DNA from: Gp7-AA10 sp035636095
GTDB taxonomy: Bacteria > Acidobacteriota > Thermoanaerobaculia > Gp7-AA8
Assembly: GCA_035636095.1 (NCBI GenBank)
Contig: DASPZU010000015.1
Span: forward strand, 25,251 to 89,250
Direction of reading: 5' to 3'
DNA length: 64,000 bases
The position numbers were made by a program, and so were the translations under genes. Of the stretch, positions 34,387 through 43,969 are shown piece by piece (position 1 is the stretch's first letter; each line of letters begins with the position of its first letter). The notes under the pieces are model-generated. The model was not told the DNA's origin, did no database searches, and saw only the letters and a program-made list of their open reading frames with translations.

Positions 34387-35226
34387 CTAGGGCTGCTTGA
34401 CGCGCTGCTCGAGCTGCGGCAGGACGACGTCGACATTCTGGATGTAAGGCGACTTCGGGAAGTTTGCCTTGAAGGTGCGGAACTCGTTGACGGCGTCCTG
34501 GAAATTTCCCTGGATCATGTAGATGTCGGCCGCCAGGAGGCGGGACCTCTCATACGATTCGCCTTTGCTCTGCACGGTGGCGAATTTTCGGATGGTTTTC
34601 AATCCGGCGTCGTATTTCTTTCCCACCACCTGGGTCATCGCCAGCTCGTAGTAGGCCTCGTCACGCACTTTCTGCGGGACGCCGGATTCCGTCGTGAGCG
34701 CTTGCAAGCGCGATTCGGTCTCCGGCAGCTCGAAATGCGTACGGAACTCTCGCGCCAGGTCGAGCCGCTTGTCGTAATCCTTCGAGATGGAGCCTTCGGA
34801 CTTCACGCGCTTCAGAAAATCTTTGTACTTCGACTCCGTCTCGGTCATGGTGCGAACGTACTCTTTTGCGGGCGCGTAACCGCGAATCATGCCGGCGACC
34901 GTACCATTTGGAGTGAGGAGAATCGTGGTGGGGAGGCTGGCGACGCTGAACCTCTGCGACAACTGCGTCCCCTCGCCGTTATCCTCGGTGTTGAGACGCA
35001 GCAACACCTTGTTCTCAGTGGCCTTCTGGAACGCCTCGCTGGGAAAAACGTCCTGCTCCATCTTGTGACACCAGCCGCACCAGTCGGCGAAGAGCTCGAC
35101 GAAGATCAGCGCGTTGCGCTCCTTCGCTTTCCTTTGCGCGGTGGCCAGAGACTTCAGCCACGGGTCGGCGGGGAGTTGTTGCGCCGCCAGCGTGGCGACC
35201 ACTGCCAGCAGCAGGGTTCGTTTCAA
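34387..35226 (-). CDS. Secreted thioredoxin-fold protein
   Basis: The TTG at 35226 has GGAGGAG five bases upstream and gives 279 residues starting MKRTLLLAVVATLAAQ, a signal peptide. A thioredoxin fold follows with the redox site DWCGWCHKM near residue 45 and the cis-Pro segment SLPTTILLTPNG. The C-terminal half is TPR-like (KVRDEAYYELAMTQ and later helices). It is likely a periplasmic disulfide reductase supplied with electrons by the adjacent DsbD. The ATG further upstream in the frame lacks a ribosome-binding site. Confidence 0.87.
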   Translation of the reverse strand: MKRTLLLAVVATLAAQQLPADPWLKSLATAQRKAKERNALIFVELFADWCGWCHKMEQDVFPSEAFQKATENKVLLRLNTEDNGEGTQLSQRFSVASLPTTILLTPNGTVAGMIRGYAPAKEYVRTMTETESKYKDFLKRVKSEGSISKDYDKRLDLAREFRTHFELPETESRLQALTTESGVPQKVRDEAYYELAMTQVVGKKYDAGLKTIRKFATVQSKGESYERSRLLAADIYMIQGNFQDAVNEFRTFKANFPKSPYIQNVDVVLPQLEQRVKQP

Positions 35227-35267
35227 TGCCGCTCCTCCGTGGCGCATCAACCTACGCTCTCAAAACC

Positions 35268-36035
35268 CTATTCCGCTTCGGCCGCGCCGACCGGTGACAA
35301 ATCGGCGGAGCGCTTCCGCTTTTTCTCCGCGTAGCGCCGTGCGGCGTCCACAAATGCGCCAAACAGCGATGCGGCGGACGACTCGCCCGCCATGTCTTCC
35401 GGGTGCCACTGCACACCGACGTAGAACGGGTGGGCGGGATCTTCCAGGCCCTCGATGATTCCGTCGGGCGCGTGGGCGGTCACGCGAAGGCCGTCGCCGA
35501 CGTGGCGAATGGCCTGATGGTGCGACGAGTTCACCTCCAGCTCCTGCTGGCCGAGGATCTGGGCCAGTCGGGTGCCGTCCTGGAGGAGAACATCGTGTCG
35601 ATGGCGGTCGCTCGGCTCGCTGGCATGCTCGATGTCGGTCCGCATTTCCGAATCGATGTCTTGAATCAACGTTCCACCGGCTGCGACATTCATCACCTGG
35701 ACGCCGAGGCAGATGCCCAGGGTGGGGATGCCGCGGTTCCGGGCGACGCGCGCCAGCGTGATGTCGTTGTTCTGCCGTCGCGGATCCATCGGCTCCACGG
35801 TCGGGTGCGGCTGCTCGCCATAGACGGCAGGATCGCAGTCGTCGCCTCCGGCCAACAGAATTCCGTCGAGTCCTTCGGCGATGGTCTCAGCATTCTCGGG
35901 CTGAGGCGGTATGACTACCGGGACCGCGCCGGCGCGGCGCAGCGAGTCGATGTAGGTGTTGTACGCGAAGGCGCGGTCGCGCTCGCCTTTCTTCTGAAGA
36001 ACATCGGAACCAATTCCGATGATCGGCTTGATCAT
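35268..36035 (-). CDS. Class I glutamine amidotransferase-like hydrolase (peptidase C26)
   Basis: With the ATG at 36035 (AGGAA seven bases upstream) the product has 255 residues. It belongs to the gamma-glutamyl-gamma-aminobutyrate hydrolase group: LAGGDDCDPAVYGE, the nucleophile Cys in LGICLGVQVMN, SSHHQAIRHVG, and the His-Glu pair in GVQWHPED. It would cleave a gamma-glutamyl amide in the cytoplasm, as PuuD does in putrescine breakdown, but no other puu gene is here. It follows the PBP1C gene closely (30 bases) and could be the last gene of that operon. Confidence 0.88.
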   Translation of the reverse strand: MIKPIIGIGSDVLQKKGERDRAFAYNTYIDSLRRAGAVPVVIPPQPENAETIAEGLDGILLAGGDDCDPAVYGEQPHPTVEPMDPRRQNNDITLARVARNRGIPTLGICLGVQVMNVAAGGTLIQDIDSEMRTDIEHASEPSDRHRHDVLLQDGTRLAQILGQQELEVNSSHHQAIRHVGDGLRVTAHAPDGIIEGLEDPAHPFYVGVQWHPEDMAGESSAASLFGAFVDAARRYAEKKRKRSADLSPVGAAEAE

Positions 36036-36065
36036 GCATTTTTCCTGTTGCAAGTATGAGGCAAA

Positions 36066-38168
36066 TCAGCGGACGGTGATCGTTACAGAATCGCGGCGGC
36101 CTTCGTCGTCGACGGCGGTGATCGTGTGCCTGCCCCCGCGCAGAGACCACGCGTCATCTGTGTGACGGCCATCGACCATCCACGTTACGGGAGCGGTGGC
36201 TTTGAGCTGAAGCGCCTGGAACTCGGCACGAAGGGTTGGATCGATCCAGTAAGTCGCGCCCTCGGCGGGATTCAAGATGTGAAGGACAGGCGAGCGACGG
36301 GCTGAAGCCGGACCCACATCCCAGGCGCGATATTCAGCAGGCAATTCAACGCGCTGCGAGTGATGCCACGAACAGAATTCGACGCGATTTGAGGCGGGCA
36401 TCCACTCGCTTTCGACGGCGGGACACTCCATCGACGGACGATGGCCGGAGAGCGCGCAAATCGGCCGCCGCTCGAGATCGGCAGGACGATCGACGATCGT
36501 TCCCCGCCCGCCCCCCACTCTCTTCACGGCCGCCAGCATCACGTCGTGAAAAATCGGCGCGGCGCCGGTGATGCCGCTCGAGTTGCGCAACTCGCTGCGA
36601 TCGAAATTCCCCACCCACACGCCGACAGTGATTTCGCGCGTGTACCCGACCGTCCAGTTGTCGCGATAGGCCTGCGAAGTTCCGGTCTTCACGGCGACCT
36701 GGAATGGGAAATCGAGACTGCCGCCCGATCCGAAGATGTACTCGCGGGCGTGTTCATCGCTGAGGATGTCGGTGATCCAGAACGCGGTGCGCTGCGACAT
36801 CACGCCATCACCGCCGCGCGCGAAGATGGCATACGCCGTCACCAACTGCTCCAGGGTCACCTCGGCATCGCCGAGCGTCAGGCCGACTCCGTAGTAGTCG
36901 GCGGTGTGCGTGAGATCACGGAAGCCGGCGTGGCGAAGGAATCGCAGCAGCGACTCGGGACCGATTTTGGCGAGCGTCGCCACTGCCGGCACGTTTTCCG
37001 ACCCGGCAAGCGCGACGCGCGCGCGCAGTGGTCCGCGAAATTTTCCATCGTAGTTGCGGGGCGTGTAGATGACGCCCGGCTCAGCAGTCGCGAAATGCGA
37101 CGGCACGTCCGCGATGACCGTGGCGGGAGTCAAGCCTTGCTCGAAAGCGAGCGCGTACGTCAACGGCTTCAGAGTCGATCCAGGCTGGCGCAGCGTCGTC
37201 ACGCCATCGATCGCGCCGCCGAAATTTTCACCGAAGTAATCGCCCGAGCCTTCCCACGCCAGCCATTCGCGCGTCCGATTGTCGAGGACCGCGATCGCGA
37301 CGCTGTGCGCGCCGTGGCGCAGCAGATCGGAGCGATGCGCCGCGATGATGCCGTGGATTTCGCGCTGGAGATTTGCATCGAGAGAGGTGCGAATGATCGC
37401 CGCCGAGGTCGACGGCGCTCCACTGAGAATCCGCGCGACAAAATGCGGCGCGATCATCGGATGGCGTCCGCGGTCGAACGACAAACGCTCCGCGCGAGCG
37501 GTGCGGTAGTCGGGCTCGGAGATCATCTTCAGCTCACGCAGGCGGCGGAGGATCAAGCGTTGACGCTGTAGCGCGAGCCTGGGCGTTCCGGGTCGTCGCG
37601 GCAAAGCCGCCAGATATGCCGCCTGCGCGATGGTGAGTTGATCAGGCTGGCAGCCGAAGTAGCGATCGCTCGCGCGCGCGATTCCCACGGTCTGCTGGCC
37701 ATAAGGGGCCAGATTCAGGTACAACGCCAGAATCTCGGCCTTGGAGTGACGATGCTCGAGTCTGAGCGCCGTGATCGCCTCGCGAACTTTCGAGCGGACG
37801 CTGCGCGGCGCGCCCGGAACCATGAGCTTCGCGACTTGCTGCGTGATCGTCGATCCCCCTTCGACGACGCGCACGTGCAGGAGATTGTGGAAGGCCGCTC
37901 GCGCGGTGCCGATCGGATCGATGCCGATGTGATGGTAAAAGCGGTGATCTTCCGCGGCCATGGCGGCCTTGGCGATGTTGTCGGGAATCGCCGTGATCCA
38001 GGTGCTGCGCGTCCCATTTGCCGACAGCGGCTCGGAAAGAATGATGCCGTTGCGATCGACGATGGTCGGCGTCGTCTCGGGTCTGATCTCTGGAATCGGC
38101 CCAATTCGCATCCAAATAGCGAGACTGATGACCGACAACAGACAACCGACAACCGACAACTTTTTCAA
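36066..38168 (-). CDS. pbpC: Penicillin-binding protein 1C
   Basis: This 700-residue bifunctional peptidoglycan synthase has a glycosyltransferase domain with Glu73 in EDHRFYHHIGID and GGSTITQQ. The transpeptidase domain has the nucleophile in PGSTLKPL and the KTGTS box in VKTGTSQAY, and a C-terminal BiPBP_C domain follows. It is anchored by one N-terminal helix (LSVVGCLLSVISLAIWM) whose codons are a heptamer word array. The start is a TTG overlapping the stop of the alpha-2-macroglobulin gene. A GTGGAGC palindrome is inserted in frame (LSGAPSTSAA, about residue 250). PBP1C and macroglobulin genes are paired in many Gram-negatives. Confidence 0.92.
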   Translation of the reverse strand: MKKLSVVGCLLSVISLAIWMRIGPIPEIRPETTPTIVDRNGIILSEPLSANGTRSTWITAIPDNIAKAAMAAEDHRFYHHIGIDPIGTARAAFHNLLHVRVVEGGSTITQQVAKLMVPGAPRSVRSKVREAITALRLEHRHSKAEILALYLNLAPYGQQTVGIARASDRYFGCQPDQLTIAQAAYLAALPRRPGTPRLALQRQRLILRRLRELKMISEPDYRTARAERLSFDRGRHPMIAPHFVARILSGAPSTSAAIIRTSLDANLQREIHGIIAAHRSDLLRHGAHSVAIAVLDNRTREWLAWEGSGDYFGENFGGAIDGVTTLRQPGSTLKPLTYALAFEQGLTPATVIADVPSHFATAEPGVIYTPRNYDGKFRGPLRARVALAGSENVPAVATLAKIGPESLLRFLRHAGFRDLTHTADYYGVGLTLGDAEVTLEQLVTAYAIFARGGDGVMSQRTAFWITDILSDEHAREYIFGSGGSLDFPFQVAVKTGTSQAYRDNWTVGYTREITVGVWVGNFDRSELRNSSGITGAAPIFHDVMLAAVKRVGGGRGTIVDRPADLERRPICALSGHRPSMECPAVESEWMPASNRVEFCSWHHSQRVELPAEYRAWDVGPASARRSPVLHILNPAEGATYWIDPTLRAEFQALQLKATAPVTWMVDGRHTDDAWSLRGGRHTITAVDDEGRRDSVTITVR
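37399..37426 (-). repeat. GTGGAGC palindrome inside pbpC
   Basis: On the coding strand it reads CTCAGTGGAGCGCCGTCGAC followed by CTCGGCGGC, with one mismatch in the stem. It is translated as LSGAPSTSAA between the glycosyltransferase and transpeptidase domains. Frame and orientation are the same as in dsbD and the macroglobulin gene. Confidence 0.7.
38131..38163 (-). repeat. Heptamer array (ACCGACA type) encoding the PBP1C anchor
   Basis: Four tandem words ACCGACA, ACAGACA, ACCGACA, ACCGACA fill 38131-38160. On the coding strand they read as GTTGTCGGT-type codons and supply residues 4-13 of PBP1C, the first half of its membrane helix. Only one arm is present, so no long hairpin forms. Confidence 0.65.
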
Positions 38169-41100
38169 GGCTTGACCTCCACGACGTCGGTGGAGGTGCG
38201 GCCGAACACTTCCGGCTCATACATCTCCTCGACGCGCGCAGGGGCGGCGATGAATGTGCCGGCGGTCGTGGCGCGGACGAGGTACGTGAATTCGTGGACG
38301 CCTTCATCGAGCCGCGTCGCAAAAAGATTGACGCGATCGTCGTGGCGCTCGATGTGATCGAACCCGCCGTGGCGCCACCACGACGTCCAGTCGTAGTTCT
38401 CGGGATTGTCGGTTCGAAGCTGCTCGGACATTTCCGAGGCCGTGGTCGCGAACCAGGTGTCGACCGGCTCGGTGCCGGCCGGAATCGGATCGGTGACCGC
38501 CACGTAGCGGCGCTCCTTGGTGTTGCGCAAGCGGAGCGTGACCTTGATCAGATCGCCGGCTTTGAAATCCTTCTGCGAGTAATGCCGCTCGATCGAGAAT
38601 CCGCGGTCGGCAGAATCGTGGAAGATGCCTGTCAGGCCATACTTCAGCGTCACGAGGTAGAACAGCGTGCCGGTGCCCTCGCGGTTGAAGATCACCGCCG
38701 AGGTCGGCGGTGCTCCACTGAGCTTCATCATCGGCACGTCGTGCGTCTTGGCCTCGGTCGTCCTTCCGCGGAATTCGTCGCGCGCGATGACGGAGTCGGC
38801 AACCGTCGCGGTGGCGGTGAAATTCGGCGGTTCCTTCTCGTAGCGCTTGTAGTAATCGATGAGCGATTCCATCGCCCAGGCGTTCTCCTGCGTGTTGCCC
38901 CAGCGCCCTTTCACGCGCACCTTCATCAGCCAGCGCACGATCTGCTTTGTCATCTGCTCATCGGCGGTATTGCGGACCAGCGCGTCGAGAACGATGGCGC
39001 TGCTTCGCACGTTGGAATTCCAGAACCACAGCAGGTACGGATCGGCCAGCTCCTCGACATGCGCCGTTCCACCTTCGGGAAGAATCGCGTTGTTGATGCG
39101 GCGCAGGAGCTCGGTGCGATGCTGCGGGTCGGCATCGGCGAGAAATGCGATGCCGAAGACCGGCATACGATCGACATACGAATACAGCCGGTTGATATGG
39201 CTGTCCTCGTTGCGTCCGCCCTCGACCAGCACTTTGACCGCGAAGGCTTGCCAGGCAGTGTAGGCCGGCCACCAGCCTTCGTTCTCCGGCCGCTGCTCCT
39301 TGAGACTGCCGTCGAGATAGTCGTACGCGCGTTTGAGAACATCGGCGCTGACGTCGTAGTTCAACTTCTGTCCGCGCTGCAGCACGTGAACGACGTTGGC
39401 GGTCAGATATGGCGACGTGAACCGGCAATCGCCCGGCCAGTAGGCGAATCCGCCGTTGGGACACTGGAACTTGTATAGCTCGATGATCGTCTGCTGCGCG
39501 ATGGTACGACCCTTCTTGGCGTCGATGCCCGGCAGCGCGAAGGCGTCGCCGAGGTCGGCGGTGAGCATGAGGGCCATGGCGCCGGACGCGCGTTGCTCGG
39601 CGCATCCGTACGGATATTCGACCAGATACTCCGCCCCCTCGGCCAGACCGACCATGGCGGTCGATGACAGCTCCAGGTGCAGGCCGCCAATCGACGGCAC
39701 GACGTCGTGCGGAACTTCGAGAGTTTCCCTGGCAGTCGGTTTCGCTTCGCCGTAGGCCGCGACAGTTTCGGTGGGACTGAGCAGGCGAACCGGTAGCACA
39801 TCTTCGAACGCGTCGCTCTCGCCGTTCAGATTGACGGTCATTTGAAGGCGCGCGACGCCGACCGATTTCGCAGCAGCGTTGAATCGAACTTCCGCCGTCC
39901 CCTGCGGCCCGACATCGATCGCTGAAGTTGGATCGCCGGTGATCTCGACGATCGCCGGATCGAGCGATTTGATCGTGACCGTCGCTCTACCGCCTTGTTT
40001 CAACTGCGAGTGGACCACCGATCCGAAATAGGCCTTGTCGCCGAGGGCCAGGAATCGCGGGAAGGCCTGGGTGAGCAGCACGGGCTTGTTGATGCGGATC
40101 TCGTTTTGTCCCCAGCCGAATCGCGAGACCTTGTCACCCGCGACGGCCATGATGCGATAGGTCGTCAGCGATTCAGGCAATGTCACGTCAGCGTGCGCGC
40201 GGCCGCGCGCGTCGGTCGCGATCGAGCCAAGCCAAAACGCCAGGACGCGGAAGTCGCGCCGCATCATCCCCGGCCCCGACTCCGCCCCGCCGCCCCCACC
40301 CTGCGTCGCTCCCTTGGGCGTCAACACACGCCGGCTGACGATTTTCTGCCGCGAATCGTCGTTGACGACCTGCAGCGCCTTGCTGATGTAGATCGATTCG
40401 AGCACGTCCGGCGTTCGGTAGCCGGTCAGCGAGAGCACGCCGTAGTCGACTGCCCATAGCGTGACTTCAGAACGAACTGCTTTCCCATCCACGTCATGAA
40501 CGTTGACGTCGACGCTGGCCCTGGCGGCCGGACGAAACTCGCTGCTGTTCGCTTTGACGTCGACCTTGAGGCGCTTGGTTGCATCCTCGACTTGCAGCTC
40601 GACGTAGCCGAGTCGAAACGTCGGCTTGCCGGGGTCGCTTTCGTCTTCGACGCCCTCCTTCGTCCGGCCTTTGACGAGCAACACCGAGACGAAAACATTG
40701 GGGATCTCGTGCTCGGTGATCGGCACCGTGACGGTTTGCTGCGTCGAGGTCAGCTCGAATGGCGTCCAGGTGCGCACGCCTTCTCGCTCGGTGGTCAGCA
40801 GCGCTGTGGCGCGCTCCCACGGCGACTTGATCATGATGCGGGCCGTTTCGCCGGGGCGATACGTTTTCCGTTCCGGCACGAGGTCGATGCGGTTGCTGTC
40901 GTATCGCGCCCATGCCGTGTAGCCGGGACCGAGGGCGTAGAACCAACTGCGCGTGGTCGTCGATCGGCCTTGCGCATCGGATGCACGCGCAATGAGGACG
41001 TATTCGCCGCCGTCGTTCAAGGGCACATGCAGCGGCACCGGTTGCCCCTCCGAAGTGATCGTCCACGTGCCGGCCGGGATTTCCTTACGCTTCGTTTCCC

Positions 41101-43873
41101 AGGTGTAAAAACCGTTTCCGGTGGCGGAGCGGACGCTGTTCCACTGGATGCGGTGCAAATCGACAGTCACCGTGACGCCGGGAGCGGCCTCGCCGTTCAG
41201 CCCGACCGCGACGATGGAAGTGTCAATGCCCCTGGCAGCCTCAGCGAAGTACGGTGGCGCCTTGGTACCAATGTACCAAGGTAGCGGATCGACTCGGAAG
41301 GAGGCGCGGTTGGCGATGTGCTGGCGCGAGACGTCGGTCACGTCGCCTTCGAGGGTGTACGTGAACGGCCAGCCCGCCTTGAGGTCGGTGTCGAGATCGA
41401 GAGTGAGCAGCCCCTTGGCGTTCACCTTGGCGTCTTTTTTCGCGATCGTCCCGCCGGGGATGTTCTCCTCGTAGTCGCGTCCGAGAAAAGTGAATTGGTC
41501 TTCCGGATATCGATCGCGGATCGCGGCCGGCACGTCGTAGGCCATCGATTTCGAGTACGTCCATTGCACCGGCCGCGAGGCCATCGGCGCGCCGAAGAGA
41601 TACTGCGCGCTGACGGTGCCGGTCAGCTTCGTCCCAGCGATGGTGCTGGGCGAGTTGAGCGTAACGTCGACTCGGAAATCAGGGCGCCGATAGGCCGCCA
41701 CCAGAAAACTTCCATAGACGCGAAGATGTTGCCCTTTCGCTCGTGCCAGAACCTGATAGCCGCCCAGCACGCCCTCGGCGGGAATGGTCATCGTCCATTC
41801 GGAGCTGCTCCACTCGTTGAGGTTGACGGTCCGCTTGTCGATTTCTTTGTCGTGGCTGTCGCGGACGCTGACGTCGACCGCGGTTTGTGGCAGCAGCTGC
41901 ACTCCCGTCGGCGTGTCGCCGCGCAGGACGGCCTTGAAGTGCACCTCTTCGCCGAGCTTGTAGACGCCGCGGTCGGTGAAGACCTGGCCGCGAAGCAGCG
42001 AACCTGCTTCGGCCAGATTGAAGCTCGTTCCGAATTCCCACGGCTGCACGCCCTCATTCCAATTGCTGGCGGCGTAGGCCATGTCGCCGTCCTTTTCGGC
42101 AACCACGATGAAGTGAAGATCGCCGAGCGCCGGCCACTCATTGACGTACTCCTCCTCGTCGGGCTTGGGTTCTTTCCGTTCGGCTCGCAGATCGGTGTTA
42201 GGCGCGACGACAATCCCATGCTCGTCGGTCGAACCGGTCCAAAACACTTTGTTGTCGGTTGTCCGAATCGAGACCTTGACTCCCGCCACCGGCGCCGCCG
42301 TGTCGAGTCGGGCGATCAGAATCAGCGTGTTCTGCGGGCTGTCCTTGATCGAAATGCCGAGGTTCGTGACTTGCACCAGGGTGGAGGCGGTCTGGCCGAC
42401 GATTGCGTGTGCGCGTGGGATGGGTTGGCCGGCCTGCACTGCCGCCCACACAAATCCGTGGCCGTTGGCGCCGAGCACCGATTTCAGATTCAAACCGTAG
42501 GATTGGATCTTGTCGGGAACCGGAGCAAACTTGCGTTCCGACGAAGCGGAAGGCGGCGTCTGATGAAACCCGTTCTTCTCCAGCTCGAGCATGGTCGGCA
42601 TCATCTGCTCGATGGACAGCGGCATCATCCACTGCGTCGCGTTCTGAAAGTTTCGTGAGTGGAATGGAAGTACCGTTCCTCCGCTCGACTCCCACACCCC
42701 GTGTCCGTCCCCGAAGCTGATGAAGGCCCGCTTGTGCCAATACTCGATCAAGCCCGTCCAGGTGTATCCGAGCTTTTGACCATCTTCGGATTCGAGATTC
42801 GGATCGACCCGGACTGCGTATGTGTGCGCCGGCTGCAGCGAGAATCCGAGCTCGTCGAGACTCACGGAACTCGTGATGTTCCGCCAGTCGGGAACTTCGC
42901 GCTTCGCCCGAACGAGCGGAACCTTGTGTGCGGGGTCCGTTACGTCCGCGACCTGGACCGCGTCGCGGATGTGCTCCCAGCTCGCGGAAGCGCGCAGCCC
43001 GATGGGGTTGTAATCTTCCGGCTCGCATTCCTTCTTGCACCAGAGCCCCGACACGAACAACGTTTGCCCGAGCTGAATGGTGTACGACTGATTGCGCCCG
43101 CTTGCGACTCTTCCGCTTCTTTCGACGAGCTTCTCATCGAGATAAACCTGAATCCAGGTATCGGGTGGAATTCCAGGCTTCGTTTCGACCACCACCAGAT
43201 CTTTCGCGGGCGGAAAGAGCTTCTTGTCCCACTCGGTCGGAAAGAACGACAGAATCGGGACGCCATCGGACGCCGCTGCCTCTCGCGCCGCTGCAACTTT
43301 GGCCTCGAAGGCAGAATCGTTTTCGGCCGGAGCGTCAGGCTCGGGTAATTCGTGCGCTTTCGTTCGAAGCTGCAGATGCTGGCCGATGGTGTTGGCGTCG
43401 ACGGGCTGATTGAATCGCAATGCGATCACGACCGGCGCATCGAATCGGCCCCCCTTGCGATTCCAGTTGGTATTGAGAAGCGCGATGGTCGGCGTCGTGA
43501 ACGAAAAGTCGTAGGCCTGATCGAGCGTCTTGCCGCTGACGGCTTTCGCGTCGGCGTCGATGGTGACATCGAATTTCGTCGCGAACGGCAGCGGCGTTTT
43601 CGGATCGGGTGTGAAGATCAGCGTGGTCGTGCCGGACCAGCGAAAAATTCCGCTGACTTGCGGCGCGATGTGAAAAAAAGGAGCGGCAACGACTTTCGGG
43701 ATTTTGCCGAGGACTACCATCGGCTCAGAGAAGACGACCCGAATCTCGTTCGCTTCAGCGAGGCTGGCGATCTCGCCGACCGGACCCGCCTTGACAATGG
43801 TCAGCTTGTCGGCCGCGCGGGCGCCTGCCGCCACGAGCATGAGGAGGATGCAAACTGCCGCTTGACGAATCAT
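38165..43873 (-). CDS. Bacterial alpha-2-macroglobulin
   Basis: A 1902-residue secreted protein with a signal peptide (ILLMLVAAGARA, cleavage near residue 20) and no lipobox, so it is probably soluble in the periplasm. The chain consists of MG-type beta domains, and a bait region probably lies before the ALWAVDYGVLSLTGY-like segment near residue 1140. A thioester domain has YPYGCAEQ (Cys1424) and the usual surrounding alpha-helical toroid. It is thought to trap proteases that breach the outer membrane while PBP1C repairs the wall, as proposed for YfhM/PbpC. A GTGGAGC palindrome is translated in frame (KLSGAPPTSAVIFN). The stop overlaps the pbpC start. Confidence 0.93.
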   Translation of the reverse strand: MIRQAAVCILLMLVAAGARAADKLTIVKAGPVGEIASLAEANEIRVVFSEPMVVLGKIPKVVAAPFFHIAPQVSGIFRWSGTTTLIFTPDPKTPLPFATKFDVTIDADAKAVSGKTLDQAYDFSFTTPTIALLNTNWNRKGGRFDAPVVIALRFNQPVDANTIGQHLQLRTKAHELPEPDAPAENDSAFEAKVAAAREAAASDGVPILSFFPTEWDKKLFPPAKDLVVVETKPGIPPDTWIQVYLDEKLVERSGRVASGRNQSYTIQLGQTLFVSGLWCKKECEPEDYNPIGLRASASWEHIRDAVQVADVTDPAHKVPLVRAKREVPDWRNITSSVSLDELGFSLQPAHTYAVRVDPNLESEDGQKLGYTWTGLIEYWHKRAFISFGDGHGVWESSGGTVLPFHSRNFQNATQWMMPLSIEQMMPTMLELEKNGFHQTPPSASSERKFAPVPDKIQSYGLNLKSVLGANGHGFVWAAVQAGQPIPRAHAIVGQTASTLVQVTNLGISIKDSPQNTLILIARLDTAAPVAGVKVSIRTTDNKVFWTGSTDEHGIVVAPNTDLRAERKEPKPDEEEYVNEWPALGDLHFIVVAEKDGDMAYAASNWNEGVQPWEFGTSFNLAEAGSLLRGQVFTDRGVYKLGEEVHFKAVLRGDTPTGVQLLPQTAVDVSVRDSHDKEIDKRTVNLNEWSSSEWTMTIPAEGVLGGYQVLARAKGQHLRVYGSFLVAAYRRPDFRVDVTLNSPSTIAGTKLTGTVSAQYLFGAPMASRPVQWTYSKSMAYDVPAAIRDRYPEDQFTFLGRDYEENIPGGTIAKKDAKVNAKGLLTLDLDTDLKAGWPFTYTLEGDVTDVSRQHIANRASFRVDPLPWYIGTKAPPYFAEAARGIDTSIVAVGLNGEAAPGVTVTVDLHRIQWNSVRSATGNGFYTWETKRKEIPAGTWTITSEGQPVPLHVPLNDGGEYVLIARASDAQGRSTTTRSWFYALGPGYTAWARYDSNRIDLVPERKTYRPGETARIMIKSPWERATALLTTEREGVRTWTPFELTSTQQTVTVPITEHEIPNVFVSVLLVKGRTKEGVEDESDPGKPTFRLGYVELQVEDATKRLKVDVKANSSEFRPAARASVDVNVHDVDGKAVRSEVTLWAVDYGVLSLTGYRTPDVLESIYISKALQVVNDDSRQKIVSRRVLTPKGATQGGGGGAESGPGMMRRDFRVLAFWLGSIATDARGRAHADVTLPESLTTYRIMAVAGDKVSRFGWGQNEIRINKPVLLTQAFPRFLALGDKAYFGSVVHSQLKQGGRATVTIKSLDPAIVEITGDPTSAIDVGPQGTAEVRFNAAAKSVGVARLQMTVNLNGESDAFEDVLPVRLLSPTETVAAYGEAKPTARETLEVPHDVVPSIGGLHLELSSTAMVGLAEGAEYLVEYPYGCAEQRASGAMALMLTADLGDAFALPGIDAKKGRTIAQQTIIELYKFQCPNGGFAYWPGDCRFTSPYLTANVVHVLQRGQKLNYDVSADVLKRAYDYLDGSLKEQRPENEGWWPAYTAWQAFAVKVLVEGGRNEDSHINRLYSYVDRMPVFGIAFLADADPQHRTELLRRINNAILPEGGTAHVEELADPYLLWFWNSNVRSSAIVLDALVRNTADEQMTKQIVRWLMKVRVKGRWGNTQENAWAMESLIDYYKRYEKEPPNFTATATVADSVIARDEFRGRTTEAKTHDVPMMKLSGAPPTSAVIFNREGTGTLFYLVTLKYGLTGIFHDSADRGFSIERHYSQKDFKAGDLIKVTLRLRNTKERRYVAVTDPIPAGTEPVDTWFATTASEMSEQLRTDNPENYDWTSWWRHGGFDHIERHDDRVNLFATRLDEGVHEFTYLVRATTAGTFIAAPARVEEMYEPEVFGRTSTDVVEVKP
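38694..38721 (-). repeat. GTGGAGC palindrome inside the macroglobulin gene
   Basis: The stem here is ACCGCCGA/TCGGCGGT around GG, so the outermost pair is A-T instead of the G-C seen in pyrC. Both arms have changed together. On the coding strand it is translated as LSGAPPTSAV, in the same frame as in pbpC and dsbD. Confidence 0.75.
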
Positions 43874-43969
43874 GTCGATGCCGCTCCCCTGTCAATAAAA
43901 GTCGGCGATTGGGCATGAGCGAGGAAACCGAAAGGAAAATTTTGGACGCGATTGTGGCGGAAGTATGAC

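Noticed and set aside
43880..43895. TTGACA upstream of the macroglobulin gene as a -35 box
   Set aside because: It lies too close to the ATG to leave room for a -10 box and transcription start.
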